NCBI GenBank assembly: GCA_902492855.1
Contig: CABUMU010000010.1
Span: 1-25,655, forward strand
Direction of reading: 5' to 3'
Source of the DNA: an uncultured Collinsella sp.
Lineage (GTDB): Bacteria; Actinomycetota; Coriobacteriia; Coriobacteriales; Coriobacteriaceae
Length of the DNA stretch: 25,655 nt
The stretch's first letter is position 1; the number at the start of each line of letters is the position of its first letter. This document shows positions 1 through 7,857 of the stretch, piece by piece. A program made the position numbers and the translations under genes. The notes under the pieces were generated by a model. That model was not told the DNA's origin. It was given only the letters and a program-made list of their open reading frames with translations, and ran no database searches.

Positions 1-17
1 GTAGCGGGTGGTTTAAA

Positions 18-38
18 GCTGGCCGCTGCGCGGCCAGC
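18..38. other. Short GC-rich hairpin at window edge
   Basis: A 9-bp perfect stem (18-26 with 30-38) closes a 3-nt loop and is followed by a small AGACT/AGTCT stem at 39-50. There is no T-run on either side. It could be the end of a terminator or repeat belonging to a gene outside the window. Nothing else is recognised in positions 1-60. Confidence 0.4.
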
Positions 39-60
39 AGACTAAAGTCTTGAAACAAAA

Positions 61-92
61 AGCGGTGACGCCTCATTTGAGACGTCACCGCT
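61..92 (-). terminator. Rho-independent terminator of the PTS operon
   Basis: AGCGGTGACG at 61-70 pairs with CGTCACCGCT at 83-92. Read on the minus strand, the stem is followed by TTTTTGTTTC. It lies about 60 nt past the stop of the EIIC gene and is the natural end of the minus-strand transaldolase-EIIA-EIIB-EIIC transcript. Confidence 0.8.
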
Positions 93-150
93 TCCGTGTA
101 GGAGCCGGTTATCGGAGCTCCGCCCGATTAGGGCTTAACGTATGCCTGGA

Positions 151-1517
151 TTACTCTTCCTCAACGTGATTGATCACAGCACCCTTGGTGTGGATGAAGT
201 TGGGGACGAAGGCGACGATCAGAAGGACAGCAAGAATCGCGTAGACACCGGTGGTACCGAAGGCCTCGGCAGCGCGGCCAAGCGTAATACCAATGACGGA
301 GAAATCGAAGTCGCCGAACGTAGTGTTCTTGAAGCCAAAGACGTCAAGAACGGGCAGGAGCAGGGCCGGGGCGAATGTAATGAGCAGGCCGTTGACGAAA
401 GCGCCAAGAGCTGCGCCCTTGCGACCGCCAGTAGCATTGCCGTAGATGCCTGCGGTAGCACCGCAGAAGAAGTGGGGAACCATGCCCGGGATGATGAAGA
501 TGCCCAGGGTAGCGCCCACGATGAACATACCGACCACGCCACCGATGAAGGATGCGACAAAGCCGAGGATGACGGCGGTGGGAGCATAGGGGAAGAAGAC
601 AGCGCAGTCGACGGCGGGGAGATGCCCTGGAAAGCCGGGACCAGGTCGGCAAGGATCATACGAACGCCGTTATAGACGATGGTGACACCAACGGCGAAAG
701 ACAGAGCGCAGGTCAGGGCATAGACAATCACGTTGTCGCCGCCAGCGGTCTTGGTAACGACCGCAGGATCTGCGATGTAAGCGGCGAAAGCGGTAACCAG
801 GTAGAAGAAGGCCATGGTAAGAGCCGTGGAGATGGTAGTGTCGCGCAGGAAGGCGAACTTCTCGGGAACCTCGATCTTCTCGGTGCTGTTTTCCTCGGCG
901 TCCTTAGCAAAAAGCGTACCGACTGCAGCGGAGATGTAATAGGCGAGTGAACCGAAGTGGCCCATGGCGATTTCATCGCCATCGGTAACCTTCTCGGTGA
1001 AACGCTGACCAACGGCGGGAAGCATAGCGCTCACGAGGCCCAGGAACATGCCACCCACGATGACAAGCTGGACATCCTGGAAGCCAGATGCCTGCAGAAC
1101 GGCAGACAGCAGGCAGGCCATAAACATGCTGTGATGGCCCGTCAGGAAGATGTACTTAAACTTGGTAAAGCGGGCAATGATAATGTTCACGACATAGCCG
1201 AGAATCAGGATCATCATGGTCTGAACGCCGAGGACGCTCTGAGCCATCGAAACGACGACCTCGTTGTTGGGCACGACGCCGGTGATGTGGAAACCGGTCT
1301 CGATGAAGGTACCCAGCGGAGCAAGGTTCTCCTGAACAACAGCGGCGCCGGCGGACAGCATGATGTAACCAAGAATGGGCTTCAGGGTGCCCGCCATCAC
1401 CTTGTGGGCAGGACGCTTAAGCGCGACAAGGCCCACAAAGGCAAATAGACCCATAATCCACGCTGGCTTGGTCAGAATCGATTGGATAAACTCAAGTATG
1501 GGAAGGATGGCTTGCAT
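151..1517 (-). pseudogene. PTS EIIC of the ascorbate (UlaA) type, frameshifted
   Basis: The membrane permease subunit of an UlaA-family phosphotransferase system. The start at 1517 is chosen because AGAAAGGAAG sits just upstream; the protein begins MQAILPILEF. The UlaA-like frame runs through hydrophobic helices to DLVPAFQGI, ending near 619. The rest of the family sequence (DCAVFFPYAPTAV, PGMVPHFFCGATAG, GNATGGRKGA) continues in another frame from 618 to the TAA at 151. Compared with E. coli UlaA as remembered, about nine residues between QGI and PAVDC are missing. This fits a 25-nt deletion at 618/619, and the joined length plus nine residues is about 463, near the 465 of UlaA. As written, translation runs on to 219 and gives 432 residues with a wrong tail of about 133, so it is probably non-functional. 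Seen: the two frames. Inferred: the deletion size. A sequencing error is possible but a 25-nt loss makes it less likely. Last gene of the operon. Confidence 0.85.
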
Positions 1518-1541
1518 CTGCGCTTCCTTTCTCTCTAACGT

Positions 1542-1574
1542 GGGCGCGTTTCCCTCTTCCACAGGGAACCGCCC
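1542..1574. other. Intercistronic hairpin between EIIB and EIIC
   Basis: GGGCG-c-GTTTCCC pairs with GGGAACCGCCC at 1564-1574, just upstream of the EIIC ribosome binding site (1521-1530). The T6 run at 1575-1580 lies on the plus-strand side, so it would terminate antisense rather than operon transcription. In the operon mRNA it may act as a stabilising or processing hairpin; this is inference. Confidence 0.4.
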
Positions 1575-1588
1575 TTTTTTGTGCCGCT

Positions 1589-1864
1589 TTAGGCGTTAGC
1601 GGCGGCCGCCTTGATTGCCTCGAGGGCGTCTTCGCGGATCTTCTTCTTGTTCACATAGCTGCGAACGATCACAACGTTGCCGTGGAGCTCGGGGGCGAGT
1701 TCCTTAACGGTGATGAACAGATCCGGATTTGCGGAAGAAGCACCGTTCAGGTCCATAGACTCAACGTCGGCCTTGATGCCCTCCTCCTCGCAAAGCTCCT
1801 CGACTTTGCCAGCGAGCATCAGGCTGGACCCGATGCCGTTTCCGCATACGGTGATGATATGCAT
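1589..1864 (-). CDS. PTS EIIB, ascorbate/lactose-type (UlaB-like)
   Basis: A 91-residue cytoplasmic phosphocarrier that takes phosphate from EIIA and passes it to the sugar at EIIC. The N-terminus MHIITVCGNGIGSSL is the typical EIIB P-loop, with Cys7 as the phosphorylated residue. Length matches the small stand-alone EIIB proteins of the Ula family. The start at 1864 is supported by AGGAGAGGAAGG upstream. It lies between EIIA (75-nt gap with a small hairpin) and the broken EIIC gene (71-nt gap). The substrate cannot be read from sequence; ascorbate or another acid or pentitol sugar is possible. With EIIC broken, this subunit probably has no partner unless another permease substitutes. Confidence 0.9.
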   Translation of the reverse strand: MHIITVCGNGIGSSLMLAGKVEELCEEEGIKADVESMDLNGASSANPDLFITVKELAPELHGNVVIVRSYVNKKKIREDALEAIKAAAANA

Positions 1865-1911
1865 GGCAACCTTCCTCTCCTACACGTGACGGTTTTCCGT
1901 CTATCCAAAAG

Positions 1912-1927
1912 CGGCGACGCATCGCCG
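1912..1927 (-). other. Possible attenuator hairpin between EIIA and EIIB
   Basis: CGGCGA at 1912-1917 pairs with TCGCCG at 1922-1927 around a CGCA loop. On the minus strand it is followed by CTTTTGG. It is short with a weak T-run, so a partial terminator or mRNA-stability element is more likely than a full stop. Confidence 0.35.
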
Positions 1928-1939
1928 TGCCATTAAGGC

Positions 1940-2386
1940 CTAAAAGAATGAACGCATGGTCTCCAAAACCTGCTCGGGCGTATCGCATGCGCTGAGCTTG
2001 GCAACGCAGTCCTCGTCCTCGAACATCTGCGAAAGCTCCGCCAAGCAGCCAAGATGAGCCTTGGGGTCGGGTGCGCAAATACCCACGAGCACGTGAACCG
2101 GATCGAAATCCTCGTGTCCAAACGCAATGGCAGGGTCAAGCGTGACGATACAGATCCCCGCTTCACTCACATTGCCATCTGCCTGAGCGTGGGGCATGGC
2201 GATGCCCTCTTCCAAGACCATATAGGGGCCGAATTTGTGAACCGATGAAATCATGGCGTCGACATAGCTCTGGTCGCATTTGCCAGCGCCTACGAGCAAC
2301 TTACCGCATGCCCTGATCGCTTCCTCCCAGTCGGAGGCCTCGACGTGGCAGGCAACAAGCTCGGGCTTAAGAAGATCGGTCAGCAT
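1940..2386 (-). CDS. PTS EIIA, fructose/mannitol-type (UlaC-like)
   Basis: A 148-residue cytoplasmic EIIA that receives phosphate from HPr and passes it to EIIB Cys7. The active histidine is His66 in the motif GIAMPHAQ, which is diagnostic of the fructose/mannitol/nitrogen EIIA fold and of UlaC. The start MLTDLLKPEL at 2386 has AGGGGAC upstream, and the gene begins only 9 nt after the transaldolase stop, so the two are co-transcribed and probably translationally linked. Length and motifs are intact. Its role depends on the downstream EIIB and on the broken EIIC. Confidence 0.9.
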   Translation of the reverse strand: MLTDLLKPELVACHVEASDWEEAIRACGKLLVGAGKCDQSYVDAMISSVHKFGPYMVLEEGIAMPHAQADGNVSEAGICIVTLDPAIAFGHEDFDPVHVLVGICAPDPKAHLGCLAELSQMFEDEDCVAKLSACDTPEQVLETMRSFF

Positions 2387-2395
2387 GCTCGTCCC

Positions 2396-3106
2396 CTACT
2401 CCTCGGGCAGGATATGAAAACCAAGCGCCTGAATGTCGCGGGCAAAGCCCTTGACCGTATCAAGCGAGTACTCAAGCAAATCTTTCCCGAAATTCTTGCG
2501 CTTGGCAAGAAGGGCATTGGGGACCGTAATGATCTGGCATCCAACGGACTCCGCCTGGAAGATATTGAGGACCTCGCGCGTAGACGCCCAGAGAACCTCG
2601 GCAGCAGGCTTAACGGCAGCTTTCTTTACGGACTCCGCCATGAGGGGCAGCGGATCGACGCCGGTATCGGCAATGCGACCGGCAAAGATGGACAGAATAG
2701 AGGGGGTCTCGGCAGAGACGGCATCGACAAACTCGTCGACCTGCTCGGGCGTGAAGATAGTGGTGACATTCACCTTGATGCCGTCGGCAGAAAGGCGCTT
2801 GACCAGCGCGGCAGTGGACTCGCCCTTGGTGTTGAGCGCCGGGATCTTAACGTAGACGTTGTCAGCCCAGGTTGCGATCTCGCGAGCCTCGGCTTCCATA
2901 CCCGCCTCGTCGTCGGCGAATACCTCAAAAGAGACCGACACATCGGTAATGTGCTCAAGAACCGTCTTGGCAAAAGCGCGGTAGTCGGTCACGCCGCCGG
3001 CCTTCATAAGGGAAGGATTGGTCGTGAAGCCCTGAACGTTGCCATTGTCATGCATGTCAAGCATGCCTTCGAGGTTAGCGCCGTCGGCAAACACCTTAAT
3101 CGCCAT
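2396..3106 (-). CDS. Transaldolase / fructose-6-phosphate aldolase-like protein
   Basis: A 236-residue small transaldolase-family protein (TalC/FSA/MipB type), first gene of the PTS operon. It begins MAIKVFADGANLEGM; the start at 3106 is preceded by AAAGGA, which is better placed than an ATG eight codons upstream. Family marks are GFTTNPSLM near residue 26 and VYVKIP with Lys87, the Schiff-base lysine. These enzymes cleave or transfer C3 units between sugar phosphates in the cytoplasm. True transaldolase and fructose-6-phosphate aldolase activities cannot be told apart by eye. Its position suggests that it processes the phosphorylated product of the PTS. Expression is probably set by the divergent DeoR regulator through the repeats upstream. 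Confidence 0.88.
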   Translation of the reverse strand: MAIKVFADGANLEGMLDMHDNGNVQGFTTNPSLMKAGGVTDYRAFAKTVLEHITDVSVSFEVFADDEAGMEAEAREIATWADNVYVKIPALNTKGESTAALVKRLSADGIKVNVTTIFTPEQVDEFVDAVSAETPSILSIFAGRIADTGVDPLPLMAESVKKAAVKPAAEVLWASTREVLNIFQAESVGCQIITVPNALLAKRKNFGKDLLEYSLDTVKGFARDIQALGFHILPEE

Positions 3107-3455
3107 GTTCGGTCCTTTCTCATCTAGCACTATTGCTATCGAAAGCCTTCATCTTTGTTTCAAAAGCTTTTCGGTTTTCTTTTATAAACCATTTCAAAAG
3201 CTATCGAAAGCTCAATTGTCAACTTTCCGTGAACGGTCGAATATCGGGTGTGAACGTACTTCTTTTGGGCGGCACCTTCAGAATGAGACTCTTTATAACC
3301 CGTCTACGTGCGAACTATCTGCTACGCATGCATTTGTGACATGCCATTCCGTTCTTTTGATTCATTCGAATTTGCCTTGTTCTTTTCATATCGATACGTT
3401 ATATTTCGATTACGAAAGGCGCATTTTTTTACCTTTTGTTCAAAAGGAGCATCAT
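3107..3455. promoter_or_regulatory. Divergent control region with TTTCG/CGAAA boxes
   Basis: This AT-richer region separates the PTS operon (minus) from the DeoR regulator (plus). GCTATCGAAAGC occurs at 3135-3146 and again at 3200-3211. TTTCAAAAGCT occurs at 3158-3168 and 3192-3202. TTTCG-ATTA-CGAAA at 3404-3417 is an inverted repeat just upstream of the regulator. A perfect minus-strand TTGACA (3222-3217) is a candidate -35 for the operon, though no good -10 follows at normal spacing. TTGTTC (3377-3382), 16 nt and TTATAT (3399-3404) is a weak plus-strand promoter candidate for the regulator. DeoR-family operators often contain repeated TTTC-like boxes, so these are likely operators; that is inference. 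Confidence 0.6.
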
Positions 3456-4247
3456 ATGGCATCTACTTCAGACCTTTCACCGGCCGAGCGTCAGCGATTT
3501 ATCATGAATTGGCTGGCCGAAAAGCCAAATATCTCGGTATCCGACATCGTTCGCCGTTTTTCGGTTTCGGAAGTCACCGCACGACACGACCTCATCTCGT
3601 TGGAATCCGAAGGCAAGCTGCGTCGCGTACGCGGCGGAGCGGTATCGCTTTCTCGCTCCAACGCAATCTCGTATCCCGAGGAGCGCATCAATGTCCAAGT
3701 CGAAGCCAAGGAGGCCATCGCCGCAACCGCAGCAACTCTTGTTGATGATGGCGATGTTCTGGTAATTGACATCGGCACCACAGGCTTCTACTTCGCTAAG
3801 GCCCTCATGGACAAGCGTGAGATCACCATTATCACCGGCGATCTTGCAATCGCGAACTACGCCAGCTTCAATCTCCCCAATGCTTCGGTAGTGCTGCTGG
3901 GCGGCTCTGTGCGCAAGGGCCACCTCTATCTCGCGGGCGCACTAACGCTCGACTGCATGAGCAAACTACATGCCGACAAGGCGTTTGTCAGTGCCGACGG
4001 ATTCCACCCCGACCACGGTTTTACCGTCGAGCACGACTTCTCGGCCATGATCAAGCATGTGTACCTTACCAACTCAAACCAGGGCTACATGATGGTTGAC
4101 CAGGGAAAGTTCAACAAGACCAGTTTTTATCAGTCCGCGCAGATCGATGACCTCGACGGCATCATCGTTGATGGAGACGACGAGGGCATCATGACGGCGG
4201 CGATCGAGAGCAGTCGCAGTCATCCCAAGCTCTATATTGCAAAATAG
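3456..4247 (+). CDS. DeoR/GlpR-family sugar-operon regulator
   Basis: A 263-residue transcription regulator. Residues 8-63 form the DeoR helix-turn-helix (ISVSDIVRRFSVSEVTARHD, then LRRVRGGAV), and residues 75-245 form the sugar-phosphate-binding DeoR C-terminal domain with VIDIGTTGFY and VLLGGSVRKG. The start is set by AAAGGAGC six nt before ATG at 3456; longer in-frame extensions upstream lack a ribosome site. It is divergent from the transaldolase-PTS operon and most likely represses it, responding to a phosphorylated sugar intermediate. It is intact, in contrast to the broken EIIC of its presumed target operon. It ends at a strong bidirectional terminator shared with the convergent HAD gene. 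Confidence 0.9.
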   Translation: MASTSDLSPAERQRFIMNWLAEKPNISVSDIVRRFSVSEVTARHDLISLESEGKLRRVRGGAVSLSRSNAISYPEERINVQVEAKEAIAATAATLVDDGDVLVIDIGTTGFYFAKALMDKREITIITGDLAIANYASFNLPNASVVLLGGSVRKGHLYLAGALTLDCMSKLHADKAFVSADGFHPDHGFTVEHDFSAMIKHVYLTNSNQGYMMVDQGKFNKTSFYQSAQIDDLDGIIVDGDDEGIMTAAIESSRSHPKLYIAK

Positions 4248-4250
4248 CTC

Positions 4251-4291
4251 AAATGGCCGGGTCGCCCCCACTGCGGGCGACCCGGCCATTT
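4251..4291. terminator. Bidirectional terminator between convergent genes
   Basis: A 17-bp perfect stem: AAATGGCCGGGTCGCCC at 4251-4267 pairs with 4275-4291 around a 7-nt loop. The A-rich and T-rich ends let it serve both the DeoR gene and the HAD gene, which stop on either side of it. Confidence 0.9.
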
Positions 4292-4292
4292 A

Positions 4293-5120
4293 TTAAATCA
4301 ACCCAAAGTGACGCATGGCGGTGACGGTACCGTCGTGCGCGACATCGTCGGTCACGTAGTCGGCGAGCGCCTTGACCTCGGGCATGGCGTTGCCCATGGC
4401 GACAGCCGTCTCGACCGCAGCGAGCATGCCCAGGTCGTTGCCCGAATCGCCAAAGCCAAAGGTGCGCGCATTTCCCTCGCGGCCCAGGTACGCCAGCGCT
4501 CGCGCCACGCCCACGCCCTTGTTGATGCCCTTGGGGCTCAGCTCGCGATTCTGGCCACCGGTGTTGCAGGCCTCAAAATAGCGCTCGATAAAGCCGTCAT
4601 CGTTGGCTACGCGAGCCAAACTGGGCACATTGAGGCATACCTTGCCCACGCGCAGACCGCCGTCGACGCGCATTTCCTCGGCGCTGTGCACCACAGAAGT
4701 GCCGATCAGAGACGACTGCTCAACACCCGCGGGTTCCAGGGCAAAAGTAGCCACGTTGGTCTCGAAAAAGGCCTCAATCCCTGCCGCGGCCATACGGCGT
4801 GCAAGCTCCTCGACAACGTCCTCATCAAAGCAGTCCTCGTGTACCACGCGGCCCTCGACCTCGAGCGTGGCTCCCGCCATGGCAACGACACCCGCAGGCT
4901 CCAAAGCACGCAGGCCATCGGCAATCAGCCACAAGGGACGACCCGTGCAGATAAATGCTTGGTGGCCCGCATTGCGCAGACGACCAAATGCATCGACAAC
5001 GGCCTTCGACGGGTGGACCGCATTGAAATCCTTATCGGTCATGTTGTCGGGATCGAACGACGTCAGCGTGCCGTCCACGTCAAAAAAGAGCACAGCGGGT
5101 TCGGGACACGCATCAATCAT
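4293..5120 (-). CDS. HAD-superfamily (Cof-type, IIB) hydrolase
   Basis: A 275-residue cytoplasmic phosphatase of the HAD-IIB/Cof group. Motif I is FFDVDGTL (nucleophile Asp14, acid Asp16), motif II is ICTGRP, and motif IV is GFGDSGNDLGML near the C-terminus. The cap domain lies between motif II and the C-terminal core. The start at 5120 follows AAAGGAACCC; an in-frame ATG 12 codons upstream has no better site and would overlap the divergent promoter region. Proteins of this type dephosphorylate sugar phosphates, pyridoxal phosphate or flavin precursors, and the substrate cannot be assigned from sequence. It is divergent from rlmKL and convergent with the DeoR gene. Confidence 0.88.
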   Translation of the reverse strand: MIDACPEPAVLFFDVDGTLTSFDPDNMTDKDFNAVHPSKAVVDAFGRLRNAGHQAFICTGRPLWLIADGLRALEPAGVVAMAGATLEVEGRVVHEDCFDEDVVEELARRMAAAGIEAFFETNVATFALEPAGVEQSSLIGTSVVHSAEEMRVDGGLRVGKVCLNVPSLARVANDDGFIERYFEACNTGGQNRELSPKGINKGVGVARALAYLGREGNARTFGFGDSGNDLGMLAAVETAVAMGNAMPEVKALADYVTDDVAHDGTVTAMRHFGLI

Positions 5121-5162
5121 ATGGGTTCCTTTCGAGGATAAGGGCAAGCGAAGCATCCATCA

Positions 5163-5168
5163 TATAAT
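5163..5168 (+). promoter_or_regulatory. -10 box of rlmKL
   Basis: A perfect TATAAT lies 27 nt before the rlmKL start, giving an expected transcript start near 5175. No convincing -35 hexamer is seen at normal spacing. The 75-nt gap also has to hold the divergent HAD promoter. Confidence 0.55.
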
Positions 5169-5195
5169 GGAGCGACGCAACCAGAGAGGTCACCC

Positions 5196-7763
5196 ATGGA
5201 ATTTTACGCAAGCTGCCCCGAGGGCTTTGAGTCCGCACTCGCCGATGAGCTTAAACGCCTCGGGCTTTCGCATGTCCGCCGCCTGAAGGGCCGCGCCACG
5301 TTTGAGGGCGAGCTTGAGCAAGGCTACCGCGCCTGTCTGTGGTCGCGCCTGGCGAGCCGCGTGTTCGTGGTACTCGGGCGCTTTGAGGCGCAGGATGCCG
5401 ATGGGCTGTACGACGGCGTTTACGACATCGCCTGGGAGAGCATTGTCCGCCCCGGAGCAACCATCGCCATCACCGCCCGCGGCGTGACCGAGCAGCTGCG
5501 CAACACGCGCTTCTCGGCCCTGCGCGCCAAAGACGCGCTGTGCGACCGCCTGGCCGAGACCACGGGCCGTCGCGCCGATGTCGATGCCGCCGACCCCGAC
5601 GTTCACCTGCTGCTTTCGCTGCGCCAGCGTCGCGCGAGCATCAGCCTGGACCTTTCGGGCGATCCGTTATTCAAGCGCCTGCCGCCCGCAGCGACCCGCG
5701 CCGGCGAGGGCTCGCACGTGCTGCGCCCCGACTACGCCGCCCTGGTGCTTTCGCAGGTCGGCTGGACCACGCTGTGCGAGCGCGAGCTAACGGCCGACGA
5801 TTACGAGAACGAAGCCCTGCCCACGCTGGTCGACGCCTCGTGCGCCGGCGGCGGCCTGCTGCTGGAAGCCGTGAATATCCTAACCGACCGCGCCCCGGGG
5901 GCCGCCCGCGAGCGCTGGGGCTTTGAGGGCTGGCAGCCGCACGACGCCGCCCTGTGGGAGCAGCTGCTTGCCGAGGCACGCGAGCGCGAGGCGGCAGCAC
6001 GCGAGCGGCAGGCACGCATCGTGGCCGTGGATGTTGACCCCGCCGCCCGCAAGACCGCTGAGCGCATGGTCAAGTGCGCCGGCTACAAGCGCTTTGTCGA
6101 TTTTTGCGCCGCCAAGTCCGCCACCGTGCTGGACCACGGCGGCGCCGTCGCCGGTGACGCCGTGGTCGCGGATACGACCGAGACGCCGCTTTCGCTCATG
6201 CACGACGCCATGACGCTGGTCGGCGAGCTGCGCCGCGCGCCCGAGCTTGCCGCGGCGCCGGTCGCCGCGCTCACCCGCGACGGATTGCTGGCCCGCGCGC
6301 TCCACGCCGAGCCCGAGCGCTCGATCACCGTCATGCCCAACAACGAAGAGGCGACCGTCGAAGTCTGGCCTTCGCTCGACCACGCCGCCGCAGCGTTTGA
6401 GGCTTCGACCAGTGCGGATGCCGAGGCCGAGGTCACGGATGCCGACGAAGTCAACGACAACGCCGCCAACACCCCCATGCCCGAACCTGCCGCCACACTC
6501 GACCTGGGCGACGGCAAGCCGCTGCCCGTGCTCATCCCCGAGTCCGAGCAGTTCGCCAACCGCCTGCGCAAGAACGCACGCCTGCGTCGCAAGTGGGCAA
6601 AGCGCGAGGGCGTGAGCTGCTACCGCGTCTACGATGCCGACCTGCCCGATTACTCCGCCGCCATCGATCTGTACGAGGGCTGCCCGCAGACGCCGGGCCG
6701 CTGGCTCGTCATCGCCGAATACGCCGCGCCCAAGACCATCGACCCCGCGCTTGCCCAGGCCCGCATGCTCGACATCTTGGCCATCGCGCCGCGCATCCTG
6801 GATGTTCCGGCCGAACACGTGCACGCCAAGGCCCGCATGCGTTCGCGCGGCGGCTCGCAGTACGGCAAACAGGGCGCCGGCAAGGGCGGCTCGGGCGAGC
6901 GCGCCAACATCGCACGTCGCCGTCTGCCGCTCATCGAAGAGGGCGGCCTTACCTTTGCCGTCAACTTTGACGACTACCTGGATGTGGGCATCTTCCTGGA
7001 TCACCGCGTCACCCGCAACCTGGTGCGCGAGCACGCCAAGCAGGCGCGCCGCTTCCTCAACCTGTTCGCCTACACCGGCACCGCCACCTGCTACGCGGCG
7101 GACGGCGGCGTCGAGGAGACCGTGACGGTCGACCTCTCCAACACCTACCTGGACTGGGCCGAGCGCAACATGCGCCAAAACGGCTTTGTGGGACCGCAGC
7201 ATCATTTTGTGCGCGACGACGTGCTCGCCTGGATTCGTGACCAGCGCCAGACGCGCAACCGCTGGGACCTGATCTTTGTCGACCCGCCCACGTTTTCGAA
7301 CTCGTCCAAGATGGGCCGCCGTACCTGGGATGTCCAGCGCGACCATGTTGAGCTTTTGGCCGGCGTATCGCGCCTGCTCGCGCAGGGCGGCCATGCCATC
7401 TTTAGCTGCAACCTGCGCGGCTTCCGCCCCGAGACGCGCAAGCTCGCGCGCGCGGGCGTCGTGCTGGAGGACATTACGGCACAGACCATCCCCGAGGACT
7501 TCGCACGCAACCAGAAGGTGCACCATTGCTATATCGTGCGCCGCCTGCCCATCGAGGACGCCATGGCCGAGGTCGGCTTTAGTGCCGAGGAGATTGCAGA
7601 GCGAACCGAGGAGCTGCGCAACCCCGAGGCCCGCAAGTCTCGTGCGGCAGTACCCGCGCACGCGCAGGCCAGCAACGGCAAGTCCAACCTTGCCGGCAAA
7701 CCCTCCCCCGCCGGCAAGCCCAAAAAGAAGAAGTTCTACGCCAGCAAGCCCAAGGGCAAATAG
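5196..7763 (+). CDS. rlmKL: Fused 23S rRNA methyltransferase RlmKL (RlmL half degenerate)
   Basis: An 855-residue protein matching the two-domain RlmKL that makes m2G2445 (RlmL half) and m7G2069 (RlmK half) on 23S rRNA; E. coli RlmKL is about 702 residues. Residues 1-160 are the N-terminal THUMP-containing part (MEFYASCPEGFESALADEL). The first methyltransferase domain has DASCAGGG at 213-220 where RlmL normally has DPMCGSGT, and VADTTET near 324-330 where NPPYGER is expected, so this half looks catalytically dead. An acidic Ala-rich stretch at about 405-440 is extra. The second domain is intact: FAYTGTAT near 624 (SAM loop) and DPPTFSNSSKMG from 696. A Lys-rich tail ends the protein. The start at 5196 follows GAGAGG. 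What is not visible is whether another gene supplies m2G2445. Confidence 0.92.
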   Translation: MEFYASCPEGFESALADELKRLGLSHVRRLKGRATFEGELEQGYRACLWSRLASRVFVVLGRFEAQDADGLYDGVYDIAWESIVRPGATIAITARGVTEQLRNTRFSALRAKDALCDRLAETTGRRADVDAADPDVHLLLSLRQRRASISLDLSGDPLFKRLPPAATRAGEGSHVLRPDYAALVLSQVGWTTLCERELTADDYENEALPTLVDASCAGGGLLLEAVNILTDRAPGAARERWGFEGWQPHDAALWEQLLAEAREREAAARERQARIVAVDVDPAARKTAERMVKCAGYKRFVDFCAAKSATVLDHGGAVAGDAVVADTTETPLSLMHDAMTLVGELRRAPELAAAPVAALTRDGLLARALHAEPERSITVMPNNEEATVEVWPSLDHAAAAFEASTSADAEAEVTDADEVNDNAANTPMPEPAATLDLGDGKPLPVLIPESEQFANRLRKNARLRRKWAKREGVSCYRVYDADLPDYSAAIDLYEGCPQTPGRWLVIAEYAAPKTIDPALAQARMLDILAIAPRILDVPAEHVHAKARMRSRGGSQYGKQGAGKGGSGERANIARRRLPLIEEGGLTFAVNFDDYLDVGIFLDHRVTRNLVREHAKQARRFLNLFAYTGTATCYAADGGVEETVTVDLSNTYLDWAERNMRQNGFVGPQHHFVRDDVLAWIRDQRQTRNRWDLIFVDPPTFSNSSKMGRRTWDVQRDHVELLAGVSRLLAQGGHAIFSCNLRGFRPETRKLARAGVVLEDITAQTIPEDFARNQKVHHCYIVRRLPIEDAMAEVGFSAEEIAERTEELRNPEARKSRAAVPAHAQASNGKSNLAGKPSPAGKPKKKKFYASKPKGK

Positions 7764-7767
7764 ACAA

Positions 7768-7833
7768 AGTTGCGGTGGAATAGTTCCTAAAAAGCCTGGT
7801 AAAGGCACAAACAGGAACTATTTCACCGCAACT
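7768..7833. repeat. Hairpin repeat, family A copy 1
   Basis: 21-nt arms (7768-7788 and 7813-7833) pair with one G-U wobble around a 24-nt loop. The outer arm AGTTGCGGTGGAATA and the loop word TAAAGGCA recur in a second hairpin at 21906-21972, whereas the inner stem (GTTCCT/AGGAAC here) differs there but still pairs. It sits between the convergent rlmKL and KdpE-like genes and may serve as a terminator, although no T-run follows. Confidence 0.85.
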
Positions 7834-7857
7834 CATATTGGGATGGTGGTTGGCGAT

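Noticed and set aside
5880..7808. A 642-codon open frame on the minus strand opposite rlmKL
   Set aside because: Mirror frame of the methyltransferase gene; no domain or start site, caused by high GC at third positions.
7768..7833. A transposon end or integration site at the first family A hairpin
   Set aside because: No target duplication, transposase or second end is seen; it is a short hairpin repeat.
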